NCBI GenBank assembly: GCA_963920525.1
Contig: OY986437.1
Coordinates: 60,344,330-60,408,329, forward strand
DNA from: Dichetophora obliterata
Lineage: Eukaryota; Arthropoda; Insecta; Diptera; Sciomyzidae
Direction of reading: 5' to 3'
DNA: 64,000 nucleotides
Positions within the stretch are counted from its first letter, which is position 1. Each line of letters starts with the position of its first letter. The notes below the pieces were generated by a model. It was given only the letters and a program-made list of their open reading frames with translations. It did no database searches and was not told the origin of the DNA. Made by a program: the position numbers and the translations under genes. This document shows, piece after piece, positions 23,568 to 34,489 of the stretch.

Positions 23568-23887
23568 GGGCTATTCACGGTTTGAGCGTACTTTTAACAA
23601 ATCGTATTTATAGCATTTGTTATTGTTCGAATTGTGAGCTCCTCGCCATGTGACTGTCGTATAAAAAGACTGTGCAACTCTATGATGTATGTGATTATGC
23701 GGCTGTAGATAGAGCATAAAAATACGAGGTACAAAAAACACCTCCAAGGGCTGCTTTTATTTACGAGTGCCTGCGTATTTGCATTTGTATGCAAAACAAC
23801 AGCAAAGCAAAATGCGCTTTCGTAAATTGGCGTACAAATAGCGGATCGAACAAATGGCAGACCAGCGTATTCGAACTGTGAATGGCC
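23568..23887. mobile_element. MITE, possibly Harbinger-like
   Basis: The left end GGGCTATTCACGGTTTGAGC and the right end (complement GGCCATTCACAGTTCGAAT) are imperfect inverted repeats, about 14 of 19 matching. GCGTAC-type inner motifs are also inverted. The target duplication is not clear. Confidence 0.5.
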
Positions 23888-23991
23888 TTATTGAGATGTT
23901 TTGATGTTATTTGGGCTGGTTCCTAAGATGATCCAATGCGGAGAAAGTGCGAAAAAGCTGTAGTAGCTGAACTCTATTGTTATTGCATGTA

Positions 23992-24052
23992 TAGTGGAAA
24001 GTGCGCTAGACTATCAACCCAGAGGTCTCTGGTTCGAATCCGGGCTCGGGCA
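23992..24052 (+). ncRNA. tRNA-like sequence with intact B box
   Basis: TAGTGGAAAGTGCGCTAGAC resembles an A-box/D-arm, and GGTTCGAATCCGG is a canonical B box with T-arm. No complete acceptor stem can be drawn. A SINE head or decayed tRNA copy is more likely than a functional tRNA. Confidence 0.45.
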
Positions 24053-24662
24053 TGGTTCTTTTCACTTTCTTTGTTCTTTCCTACATTTAAGAATTATAGA
24101 AAAACTAAAAATCTACAAATAAATTATGAAAAATGTAGTACTTAAGGACAGGAACACACAACTAAGGGCTAGAAATGTTTGCCGAGGTTAAAACATAACA
24201 CTAGTCTCGGTTAAAAGCAATTCAAATTGTCTTTCACGGTTGTTTTACCTAATCAATAATTCACGTATGGTTCCAATCAATTCCTCTAAATAATCTATCC
24301 CTTTCCTTTCAGGTCAAAGACCAAATGTTGTTTTAAAAGGTGCATGCCTTGGTTCTTTGATCTTTTAAAAAAAATATATATATTAACCCATTACCGCCCA
24401 TTGTACTCATCTGAGTACAAATTTTTAATGAATCATTTTGCACTTCACAAATCTTACATACATACCTAAAATGTCTTATTGCGCGCAAATGCATAGTTTC
24501 ATGTGTTTACTTCGAATTCGTGCTAGCAAAGAGTACAAAAAACATAACGGTTTATTTATTTTTGTTGTTTTTTTCTGTTGTGTTTTGCAATTTTTCAATT
24601 TTTTGAGCTCAGTTTATAATTGTCAACAGTGTGAGATGCATACGCAAATATACGCAGCGATA

Positions 24663-25297
24663 TCTATATATATAAAAATGGTGTAAAAAATGTATAGTAA
24701 AACATCAATTGAGAATGGCTGGGCCGATTTGTCTAAAATTTTTTTTCAGTTGTTTATAATTGCCAGGAGAAGGTTTTTACGAAGGAAAATTTTGGAAAAA
24801 CCCTCCGGGAAAGTCCGATAGGTGGCGTTGGGGTGGACTTATATCGAAAATTTGAATTTATGGACCAATTTAACTGAAATTCAGAATGTATGTTTGTTTA
24901 ATCATAAGAAAATAATTTGTGTATAAATGGACCCGATAGGTGGCGCTGGGGTGGACTTATATCGAAAATTTGAATTTATGGACCAATTTAACTGAAATTC
25001 AGAATGTATGTTTGTTTAATCATAAGAAAATAATTTGTGTATAAATGGACCCGATAGGTGGCGCTGGGGTGGACTTATATCGAAAATTTGAATTTTTGGA
25101 CCAATTTAACTGAAATTCAGAATGTATGTTTGTTTAATCATAAGAAAATAATTTGTGTATAAATGGACACGGTAGGTGGCGCTGGGGTGAACTTATTTCG
25201 AAAATTCAATGGCGTGAAAAGTGATTTTGGTATTGCCACAATTTTGAAATGCAATCCTGGTACGAGGGGGGTAGCGAAGCACACCGGGTTCAGCTAG
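24663..25297 (+). mobile_element. Helitron-like (HINE) 635-bp element, copy A
   Basis: It starts TCTATATATATAAAAATGG and ends with GGTAGCGAAGCACACCGGGT then TCAGCTAG, followed by T. It has no terminal inverted repeats and no coding capacity. This TC...CTAG plan with a 3' GC-rich end is that of Helentron/DINE-type non-autonomous Helitrons. The interior has three 118-bp tandem units. It lies between the left end of piggyBac element 3 and its transposase. Confidence 0.85.
24817..25200 (+). repeat. 118-bp tandem array inside HINE copy A
   Basis: Units begin GATAGGTGGCG at 24817, 24935 and 25053, with a fourth partial unit (GGTAGGTGGCG) at 25171. The period is exactly 118 bp. Internal minisatellites are common in DINE/Helentron elements. 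Confidence 0.9.
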
Positions 25298-25380
25298 TTA
25301 TAAATAAACATTGAAAACATATCTAGAAAGTGATTTGAGTACAAATAATTCATAATTAGAAATTATTTTGGTTCAGGTAA

Positions 25381-27213
25381 GTGAGTGAAATTAGGTGTAC
25401 TCGATTGGGTACAATGGGCAGATCTGTACTCAGCAAAAAATTTTTTAGAATGGATTTCACGCCACTATCGACTCAATCATTTTATGAACACTCATATGCC
25501 AACATTGCCTCCGCATTAGAGGCTGTTGAAGCGAATCAGGGAAATGGTTTGATAGATATAGCCATAATTCCACCTATTGCGGACTGCAATACCGATGAAG
25601 ATGATGTAGATTCAGACGACATTACTCAAGCGCAGTTGCCAAATGACGTTCCAGGCACTATTGATTTATTTTTCCATGAATGTGAATACGACACTGAAGA
25701 TGATATTCCTATATCAGAATTGAAAAAATCACTTATTGCCGAAAAACCTTCAATCCCACAATGGAGTGATGCACCCTGCAATAGAGATATGGCTGCAACT
25801 TATGATTTTGAACGGAATATGAGAGAAATGAAGGCACAATTGCAAAATCAATATTCAGTTGAAATTTTTGAAACACTATTTGATGAAGATGTGGTAAAGC
25901 TAATATTAGAGCAGACTCGTTTGTACGCCGTGCAAAACAACAGACACAACTTTACATTTGAAGAAAATGATTTAAAAATATTTGTTGGTATATTATTTTA
26001 TAGTTTTATAGCGGCTATCACTCAATGCCAACTGAGCGAATGTATTGGGAATTAGCTGAAGACACAGCTTCTGAAATAATATCTGGTAGCATGGCCAGAA
26101 ACCGATTTTATGATAAAAAACGAAATATGCATCTTGCCGATAATACAAACATAAACCCAGCTGATAAAATGGCAAAACTTCGTTAATTGATGAATTTGCT
26201 ATGCCAGACATTTAAAAAGTGGGGTATAATGCATAAAGATTTGTCCATAGACGAAGCTATGGTGGAATATTTTGGACATCATTCATCAAAACAATGCATA
26301 AGAGGAAAGCCAGTTCGCTTTGGTTTCAAGAATTGGATGTTGACCAGCAGCTGCGGTTATTTATATTCTTTCGATACATATTGTGGTGCCAAAAACGTAA
26401 ACCCAGAAACAGCGTGCTTGCCATTAGGATCACGTGTAGTACTTCAACTCCTGGCTCCAATAGAGTCTCCAACAGATCACATAATATATTTTGATAATTT
26501 TTTTTCTTCTTATGAGCTATTTAGAACTCTGAAACAAAATGGATTTAGAGCTACAGGCACTGTAAGAGAAAATAGAGTTAAAAAATGTCCGTTAAAACCA
26601 AAGAAGGAAGTTCAAAAATTGCCAAGAGGATATTATGAATTCAAACATAATACAAACAGTGGCATAATATTTGTTAAATGGAATGATAACAACGCAGTTA
26701 TTGTCGGATCCAATTTTGATGATGTTGAGCCACTAAACCAAGTGAAGCGTTGGTCATTAGCTGAAAAAAAGAAGATAAATGTCCCACAGCCACGCCTTAT
26801 TGCAAACTACAACGCTGGCATGGGAGGCGTTGACCTACACGATCAATCCGTAAATGCCTACAGAATAAGAATTCGCAGCAAGAAATGGTGGTGGTCGCTC
26901 TTTACTTGGATGCTTAACGCTACCATGGTAAACGCATGGAAGCTTTACAGGGCTATGGGAAATGAAAAAGAAGACTTGTTAACATTTCAAAGATATGTCA
27001 CTCGTCATTACTTACGCCACTATACCGTGCCAACCACATCGAAACGATCAGTTGTTCCCAGCGTTGCAAAAAGTACAGGACCGCATTTCCCAAAAAAAAA
27101 TTACTAACCAACTGAGATGCAAAGTGTGTTCTATGCGTTCTGGATGGATTTGCGAAATGTGCAACGTCGCTTTATGCTTAGAAAGAGATTGTTTCAAAAA
27201 CTTTCACATATAA
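25381..27213 (+). pseudogene. piggyBac transposase, lightly damaged (element 3)
   Basis: A likely start is ATG 25450. The N-terminal part (to about 26009) is acidic (NTDEDDVDSDD) and enters the conserved core (FVGILFYS). A frameshift near 26005 moves to the frame holding MPTERMYWE and an in-frame TAA at 26184-26186. Downstream, all three catalytic blocks are intact: LSIDEAMVEYFGHH, YFDNFFSSYELF and YNAGMGGVDLHDQS. The hallmark KWWWSLFTWMLNATMVNAW follows. A second shift, in the A run at about 27091-27099, separates the C-terminal cysteine-rich domain (CKVCSMRSGWICEMCNVALC, about 27120-27179). So one stop and two shifts separate it from an intact gene of ordinary family length. It is almost certainly non-functional as it stands. 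Confidence 0.92.
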
Positions 27214-27390
27214 ATTCGCACCCCGTATGTGCCCATTGTACTCATATGAGTACAGCTCATATTTCTTAGAATTAGAATATTTTTGAAATTTTATTTTATT
27301 TTATCCTTTTCATATATCAACAAAGAACTCAGAAAATATAACAAAAATTTAAAATACTAATTTTTTAGCACCTTGGGCGGTAATGGGTTA

Positions 27391-27498
27391 ATTTATTTAT
27401 GAATATAAAAGCTTTGAAGTCGTAGCGTTAATTTTATAAAACTCTGATTATATAAGCGCCGGCTTTAAAGGCTTAGTATTCATAAAAAAATTAATAAA
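27391..27498 (+). repeat. Dispersed AT-rich repeat, copy B
   Basis: TATAAAAGCTTTGAA, CTGATTATATAAGCGCC and GCTTAGTATTCA are shared with 38935-39165. The right edge is cut by HINE copy B. Confidence 0.5.
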
Positions 27499-28133
27499 TC
27501 TATATATATAAAAATGGTGTAAAAAATGTATAGTAAAACATCAATTGAGAATGGCTGGGCCGATTTGTCTAAAATTTTTTTTCAGTTGTTTATAATTGCC
27601 AGGAGAAGGTTTTTACGAAGGAAAATTTTGGAAAAACCCTCCGGGAAAGTCCGATAGGTGGCGTTGGGGTGGACTTATATCGAAAATTTGAATTTATGGA
27701 CCAATTTAACTGAAATTCAGAATGTATGTTTGTTTAATCATAAGAAAATAATTTGTGTATAAATGGACCCGATAGGTGGCGCTGGGGTGGACTTATATCG
27801 AAAATTTGAATTTATGGACCAATTTAACTGAAATTCAGAATGTATGTTTGTTTAATCATAAGAAAATAATTTGTGTATAAATGGACCCGATAGGTGGCGC
27901 TGGGGTGGACTTATATCGAAAATTTGAATTTATGGACCAATTTAACTGAAATTCAGAATGTATGTTTGTTTAATCATAAGAAAATAATTTGTGTATAAAT
28001 GGACACGGTAGGTGGCGCTGGGGTGGACTTATTTCGAAAATTCAATGGCGTGAAAAGTGATTTTGGTATTGCCACAATTTTGAAATGCAATCCTGGTACG
28101 AGGGGGGTAGCGAAGCACACCGGGTTCAGCTAG
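27499..28133 (+). mobile_element. Helitron-like (HINE) 635-bp element, copy B
   Basis: Same start, same three 118-bp units and same CTAG end as copy A, and exactly the same length. By eye it differs at about two positions: TATGG for TTTGG in the third unit, and GGGTGGAC for GGGTGAAC in the fourth. The flanks differ from those of copy A, so this is an independent insertion rather than a segmental duplication. Confidence 0.85.
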
Positions 28134-28309
28134 TTTATGATAATTTCTGATAATAGTGATAACGAATTCGGTTGTTTTTTGTTAAAATTTTGTTAGGAAG
28201 AAAATTTTGGGTGATTTTTTTATTTTATTTTTACGATTTTTCTTCATGCGATATTTTCTACCACCGGAAAAAGACCAAAGAGCCACAAAAAAAAACTGTT
28301 TTTTAAACC

Positions 28310-30110
28310 CCCTCAGTGAGGAGTTCTTTCGCCTCTGCTCTGGAATTTAGCAGTAAATGAACTGTTAGTAAAACTGGAATTAGAGGGGTGCAGGGTGATA
28401 GCTTATACCGATGACGTTGCTATTGTTACCTCTAGAAAATACATATCTACCGTTCGAGATATTATGCTAAATTGCCTAAATACTCTAGTCAACTGGGCTA
28501 AGCGTTAACTTAAACGATTTACCTCTAATTTAACCTTCTCTGATCAAGCAAAATACTTGGGCCTGATACTGGATAAAAAACTAAACTGTAAGTCCGATCT
28601 GCTCGAGAGAGCCAAAAAAGCAAATATTGCCCTGTACTCATGCAAAAAGGTGGTAGGTAGCAAATGGGGTTTACAACCAAGTGTTACTCACTGGCTATAT
28701 ACAGCAGTTGTAAGGCCAATCTTGCTATTGTCTGGTGGCATGCACTCGATAAACAGACATCCCAGCTAAACAGATGGCCGATAATACAGCCATCCGCCTA
28801 GAAGCCACCTCCCAGTGGATAGGACATTCTTGCATTAGAAAATTTCTCCAAACACAAAAACTATCCTTTGAGAGGAAGTTCAATGTATCCATTCCCTCTC
28901 GAGAAGAGTGGAAAATAGGTAATCATTCACCTCACAATGTCATTGCGATCTTAACTGATGGATCAAAACAAGATGGCAAAGTAGATGGCAAAGGAGACTA
29001 CTCAGAAGCAGTAATTTAGCCTTCAGGCTTCCTAACCAATGCTGTGTATTTCAAGCTGAAATCGATGCTATACATGAAGCGTTAACTTGGCTTCAGGCAT
29101 TAATTATTTGACAAGGTAGCCGTGATAGTTTTTTGGCGATTGGTAGTTGTCAAAAACAGCTAAAGGAGTTGTAGTTTGCTGCTGTTGATAGTTGCTTATT
29201 TTTAAATTGTCTTTGATTCACTAAATTTGTTAGCGAAGTTTATTGGAATGTTTTTAGTTTGCTGCGGTTGACTAGCTTTGTTAAAGTCTTTGCTTATTTT
29301 TTCACATTTTTTTGATTAATTACATGATCAGCTAATTTTGACAACTACCCATCGCCGCTCGTGAGAAAAAAGCCAGCTACGCTACTACCTTGTCAAATAA
29401 TTATACCATGGCTTCAGGTAAATGAGATATCTTCCATGAATATTTGCATACTATCGGACAGCCAGGGCTTTGAAAGCCCTAGGAACTGTTGAAATAACAT
29501 CTCAAACAGTTCTCAACTGCCGCAGTTCTCTAAACGAGATTTCAGAGCAGCTAAAAATCTTTCTATGCTGCATTCCTGAGCATAAGGACTTTATAGGTAA
29601 CTGCAAAGCAGATGAACTCGCTCGTACAGGTACTACCAAATACCTATCTAGAGATAAGGCAAACCTTGGTATTCCTCTCACCACATGTAAGCTCCATATA
29701 CATGAGTTATCCGGCATCAAAACTAACAACAGTTGGTCTACTGGTAACACGTGTAATATTACGCGGCAAATCTGACCCAAACTCAACCTTAAGCGTTCAA
29801 AAGAACTCATTTCTCTCAGCAGAGACCAAATCAGCACCATAATAGGGATCCTTACAGGGCACTGTCTTATTGGCAAACACGGTCATAGATTGAACGTACC
29901 CCACAATGACTTGTGCAGAAGCTGCAGAGATTAGGAGGAAGAGGAAGAATCTACAGTACATTTCCTCTGCACTTGCTCACCGCTGGGTCACAAACGCTTC
30001 CTCCACTTAGGTAACTGGTTCTTAAATGACCTTGACGAACTCTCGGAATCTTTGATTTACCGAATCCTAGGCTTAGTAAAGAGCTCAAACCAGTTTAAAT
30101 AGAGATAGGA
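28310..30110 (+). pseudogene. RNase H-bearing non-LTR retrotransposon, decayed copy
   Basis: Several frames together give the 3' half of an ORF2. The reverse transcriptase end reads ELEGCRVIAYTDDVAIVT (about 28378-28430; YTDD replaces YADD). The thumb is KYLGLILDKKLNCKS, then VRPILLLSGGMHS. RNase H starts with AILTDGSKQDG (about 28951), then ILSDSQGFE after an inserted element (29097-29408), and PEHKDFIGNCKADELARTGT (about 29572-29631). A C-terminal zinc knuckle follows (LCRSCRD, HFLCTC; about 29909-29975). The copy is 5'-truncated and full of shifts. The same family occurs at 36545-38245 and 56061-56469. The LOA/I-type group is likely because RNase H follows the reverse transcriptase. Confidence 0.85.
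29097..29408. mobile_element. MITE with 9-10 bp target duplication
   Basis: It splits the RNase H relic. TGGCTTCAG(G) flanks it on both sides (29088-29097 and 29409-29418). The inverted termini include ATAATTATTTGACAAGGTAG and its complement, with an inner CGATTGGTAGTTGTCAAAA pair. The size of the duplication suggests a Mutator-like (MULE) origin. No coding sequence. Confidence 0.85.
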
Positions 30111-30528
30111 AAAATTATTCGAAAAAGCTGTTCTCAAACCTTATTTTATATCAATTGAAAAGCGACTTCTTTACTACTATTTTTTTCTCATCTTATTAGT
30201 TTGGAGCCCCCCCCCCCTCCTGCAGATATACAATAAAAAATCTTGCACATCTACAGCCTAAATTTGATTTAATAATAATTTTTTTTTAAATATTCAATAA
30301 TAATATATAAATTATTTAATGGCTACGAAGTAATCTTTTTCGCATTTGCTTTGGAAAATATTTTTAAATCGTTTTTATTTTTGTTTTCGTTGGTTGTGTA
30401 GCAAAACTAATAAATCAAATGAAATGTGATTTAAAAATTTTCACGAACTTTTTAAAACAAATCGACGCAACCAGATCGCTATCGGATTGAAGTCAGAATA
30501 TCGGAATAAATACGATACACGGAACTAC
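30111..30528. other. Non-LTR 3' UTR remnant and AT-rich DNA
   Basis: Contains a C run (about 30207-30219) and an AATAAA-like stretch after the retroelement. No gene. Confidence 0.4.
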
Positions 30529-30824
30529 CTACACGGTTAGAAATCTTGGACTAAATTTTAGTCCCACTAAAATATTACTGCATTTTTTAACCTTGCGGTT
30601 TATAATTTTAAATTTGCAAATCCAAACACATAATTAAAACTCTTATGTACTAGAATTTAAACCAAAAGAAATATTATAGCATCCATTTTAGCTTTTTGGT
30701 TTCAATATTAGCCTTTTTGGTTTCAATCTGAGTACAATTCTGCATAACTTTTTGTTTTAAATACAATCTATACTAAGCTCTAGTACATTTGAATACTAAA
30801 TTTGGATTATGACCCGTAAAAAGT

Positions 30825-30870
30825 CAGCCTGGCAATCAGCGGCGGATCTGGAAAAATTTTGGGGGGGGGG
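30825..30870 (+). other. G-run module resembling a hAT-type end
   Basis: GCGGCGGATCTGGAAAAATT is followed by a run of about 10 G. It resembles the GGCGT...GGGGGG ends seen at 59189 and 59272, but no partner end was found. Confidence 0.25.
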
Positions 30871-31590
30871 GAAGTGATAAATTATCAAAGACACACATTT
30901 TCAATTCGAGAAAATTTTGTCTTTTACTAATAAACAAATTATACTTTTTTTAATTGAAATTATTGAATTGCTTAAGAAGCATTTTTCCCAGACACATACT
31001 AGCACATTTCCGTATTTATTTATGTATTTTTCTCTTTTTATGGGATAATATCGTAGCGAAAAGTAAATAAAAACTCTAAATTTAACTAATTTTGAAATTA
31101 AGGTTGATTTATTCAATTTTTTCACATTTATTTCATTATAAAAACATTGCACAATTATGTTTTCAAATATGTGCAATGAAAAGACAAACCTTTTCAATAA
31201 AAAAAAATTAAAGTAATTTGAAACTTATTGTTCTGACGTTACGACTATGATATGGTACACTTTGAAAAATAAATGAACAATACAAAATGTATACTGATTA
31301 TTAGATAGTCATTATATAGAGAAAACAAATTGTATAGAGCAAAAAAATATCAATAACTTCGTTAATATTTATTTTAATGTGTCTATGTTTATGCAATAAT
31401 GCAAGTCCATTCAATCGTTCTTGTTGCATAGTTGAACGTAACCATGTTTTTAATCGTCGCTGTTGCTACACTGATGGAAAGCGTGGCAAAAATAGCAAAC
31501 GTTTTAGAAATTAGTGAAAAAATGTCATTAACACAAAGAGTAAAAACGGTGTTGATATCATACCCATTAAATTGCATTAATGGTACCTTT

Positions 31591-32266
31591 ATGTATACAT
31601 AAGCGATTCTGAAGGCGTTTTTGAAAGAATACTACAAAAAATGGTCGGAGATATTGATATAAAGTTTTTTTATTGTTTTCAACAAATATTAAAGTATTTG
31701 AAAAAAATTTTAGTTTGTTTTTTGTGACGTAATTTGCGTGTAGGTGACGATTTTATGAAGCGATGCGAGAAGAGTAGGACCATTTTGCTTTAAGAATAAC
31801 TTAATCTGTAATCATCTGAAGAAAACAAAATATAATTATATTTAAAGCAAACACTTACGTCGAGGCAGTGACTTCGCCCTTTTTTTAAAAATGAGCCTGA
31901 AAATAAAGATACAGCTCGTTACTTACTCAAATTTACAGATATTTTTTAAATAATCACCTTTAAAGACGCATTGTTTTCTTACAAATAAAAAATTTTTAAA
32001 AAACTCGAAGTCACTACCTCAGCGTAAGTGTTTACTTTACAAGTATACATATTTTGTTTTTTTCATATGATTACAGATCATGTTATTCTGCAAGCAAAAT
32101 GGTCCACGTACACGCAAATGACGTAACAAAAATTTTTTTTGTTTTAAGTGTTTTGTTTTGTTTTTTTGTTTTGCTGAAATCAATAAAAAAACTTTTTATC
32201 AATATCTCTGACCATTTTTTTTTAGTATTCTTTCAAAAAATGCCTTCAAAATGCTTATGTATACAT
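31591..32266. mobile_element. 676-bp fold-back element
   Basis: The arms 31591-31876 and 32006-32266 are inverted copies. The outer ends are ATGTATACATAAGC and its complement; shared inner blocks include ACTACAAAAAATGGTC and GTGACGTAATTTGCGTG. The arms narrow to CACTTACGTCGAGG...CCTCAGCGTAAGTG around a loop of about 130 bases. Open frames on both strands inside it are hairpin by-products. Confidence 0.8.
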
Positions 32267-32437
32267 AAAATTACCCTTAAGCTGTGGGCACAATTATTTA
32301 CTTCAAATAAAGTATTAAAAAGTAAGGTATTTAAAAGTTCTTGGGGGGCTAGTTACCCTTTCGCACCTGCTGCCAATGCTGCGACTCAATATTAGGTGAC
32401 TCAGTTCATATGTTTTTTTATCGTGCTTGTAAAGTAT

Positions 32438-32512
32438 AGGCCAATAGCCCGATGGTTAGAGTAGTGAGTTTACAAACTGAATGTCGCGCGTTCGAATCTC
32501 GCGGTGTGTGTT
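32438..32512 (+). ncRNA. tRNA-like sequence (pol III A and B boxes)
   Basis: TAGCCCGATGGTTAGAG fits an A box/D-arm and CGTTCGAATCTCG a B box/T-arm with one mismatched stem pair. A T run follows (32512 onward), as at pol III terminators. The acceptor stem does not pair, so a SINE head or decayed tRNA is likely. Confidence 0.45.
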
Positions 32513-32913
32513 ATTTTTTTTTGTAATATTTTAATCCAAGCTTGTACTAAATTTTAAACCAAAGATGTATTTAAACCATTTTCTAGTATTTTTCAAATAC
32601 GAGATTTGAAACCAAAGCTGGTGTAGACTTACTTCTATGTAGTACAGAAAATTCAATACTTCAATTTAGTGCAAGATTTCTAACCGTGTAGCAATACTGC
32701 CCAACCTACTCCTTTACCGAGTGTAATGGCTATAGTATCAGCATTAACTGATAATAATTGCCTTGACATGAAATATTACGCCTCATTTTTTATTCTTTCT
32801 CGTTTTAACAAGATGATAAAAATAAAACTTATCAAGTCTTTAAATATTTCACTGCCCTATTTTATCAATCTTAGTAATTTTATGCGTTATTTTAACAACA
32901 AGTTTTTTTTTAA

Positions 32914-33427
32914 CCCTCCTGTGTATGTATACGAAGGTACCCGGGTACTTTTTGCAATTTTAAAGCAAAAAAGGGTAACTTTCGTCCAAGGAACTATTGT
33001 ATATACTGAAATCTTTAATACCTTCCTCAAATTTATTTTTTTATTCAATAAAGTTGTTATATAAAGTTTTTATTCAATAAAGTTTTTATATTGCAAAGAA
33101 AATGTTTTGGAAAGTTCTTATGAAAGATTTTTAGGTACTACCCCTTCGTCTTACACGAAGGTATCTTACACGAAAGGTACCTCCGGGTAAAATACATGCG
33201 AATTCGAACTGTTATGGTCTTTGTCGATTTTTTACGTTTAGAGAATCATGTACTGATGCAATCAGGACGAAGGATTACAAAGTTACTTTGGATTTTTTCA
33301 TTCACATCTAGTTTCTTTGATAGAGATAGTGTAAAAGTACCCGGGTACCTTCGTATACACGAAAGGGGAAATTTTTCGTTACCTTCGTATACACGAAAGG
33401 GGGAAATTTTTCGTACGCACATGAGGG
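32914..33427. mobile_element. piggyBac-like MITE (514 bp)
   Basis: TTAA at 32910-32913 precedes CCCTCCTGTGTATG. The right end is CATGAGGG followed by TTCA (33428-33431), a one-base change from TTAA. The perfect palindrome GTACCCGGGTAC lies near the left end (32937-32948) and again at 33337-33348, along with several TTACACGAAGGTA/CGTATACACGAAAGG repeats. No transposase. Confidence 0.7.
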
Positions 33428-33431
33428 TTCA

Positions 33432-34235
33432 GTTCCTTATTTTTATTTTCATTTTAAATTTCACCCTTATCATCATTTTATTGAATTCTTTTCTTATAAC
33501 ATCTTCATTTTCTTCTTAATTTTTATTCTCCTCTCCATCGTCATCGTTATCTTTTACGGTAGTAATTTTTATTTCCATAGCCATTTTCATGTTCATCGGG
33601 ATCTTTATTTCCACACTCATTATAGTCTTCATGTTGATCTTTATTTTTATTTCCGTATTAAACTTCATTTTTAACTTTTTTTTCTCGAGTAATAATTCCA
33701 TACAGTATAAGCGGCTTCTTCTGATATCTGATGACGAATGAAATTTTTTCGGTTTTCATAAGAACTTAAAAACAATTGCATTTATTATCGTATCATGACA
33801 TTTATCGCAGATTTTTTACTCAGAATGTAATAATTTCATTAAACGGCAATGTATTCGCGTTGCAAAAACTGAATGTATTTTATATTTAATTTATGTCTTA
33901 AGAACAAAGAAGCATTTTTTATAACAAGCAATATTATATTTACTAAAGAGAACATACTCACAAGCAACTACATGCAACGCAATTTTGTAACATTTTTGAA
34001 GTATTTACTTTTTATAATTTTTTTAAATTTTTTAATTTTGTTATTTCGATAGTTTTTGTCATACGCTGAAAATACATGACTGTCACCATTAACAGAATGC
34101 ACAGCTATTATGCTTATTAAGAAATTTTCATACAACGCTTCACCGTTAAATTTTGTACATATTCTCTGAATTCGGTAAAAATTCAAATACACTTATTTCC
34201 AAAACAAAAACAAAAAATTGTTAGATAAGTGAAAT
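33432..34235. other. Low-complexity and AT-rich DNA
   Basis: 33430-33700 is a degenerate pyrimidine/AT tract with TTTATTTCCAT- and TTTTCATGTTCATC-type repeats. The minus-strand frame across it is Lys/Met-rich low complexity. No gene. Confidence 0.5.
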
Positions 34236-34237
34236 TA

Positions 34238-34483
34238 CTGTGGTCACAATTAATAATGACTAAACTCAAAATATCGTAAAAAGCGATATGGAATTTACTT
34301 TATTGCCAATTTTTGGAAGTATGCGCATATCCATTTTTTGCCCAGAATTTATCTCCACTTATGGCTGCACAAATTTTGTTTGTAACTGTTCATATATTTC
34401 AAGAAAATGGATCGCAGTCCAGGTAATTAAAATATCGTTTTTTACGATACTTTGAGTTTAGTCGTTATACCTTGCGACCACAG
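34238..34483. mobile_element. MITE with about 40-bp inverted termini
   Basis: CTGTGGTCACAA...TAATGACTAAACTCAAAATATCG at the left is inverted at the right (CGATACTTTGAGTTTAGTCG...GCGACCACAG). The left flank is TA and the right flank AT, so a TA target is possible but degraded. Confidence 0.7.
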
Positions 34484-34489
34484 ATTTGT

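Larger units (their letters stand above)
24387..27387 (+). mobile_element. piggyBac element 3 (3001 bp)
   Basis: TTAA at 24383-24386 and 27388-27391 flanks perfect 14-bp inverted termini CCCATTACCGCCCA. Subterminal palindromes lie at both ends: TTGTACTCATCTGAGTACAA (24401-24420, one mismatched pair) and the perfect TGTACTCATATGAGTACA (27237-27254). The element contains a Helitron-like insertion (24663-25297) and a transposase with only a few lesions. It is the best-preserved piggyBac in the window. Confidence 0.95.
30529..32691. mobile_element. Inverted-repeat element, CTACACGGTTAG family (long copy)
   Basis: The 20-bp termini CTACACGGTTAGAAATCTTG (30529-30548) and the exact complement (32672-32691) are inverted; a second, shorter member is at 50033-50595. 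The inside holds a 676-bp fold-back and a tRNA-like module but no transposase. The target duplication is not evident. Family unknown. Confidence 0.75.

Noticed and set aside
23992..24052. Functional tRNA gene
   Set aside because: B box is good but the acceptor stem and full cloverleaf do not form; same reasoning for 32438, 51268, 61210 and 61436.
24817..25200. CRISPR-like array
   Set aside because: The 118-bp units are contiguous tandem repeats within a Helitron-like element, with no spacers; the genome is eukaryotic.
33516..33701. Minus-strand Lys/Met/Ile-rich open frame
   Set aside because: It reads a degenerate pyrimidine/AT simple repeat; composition alone explains it.
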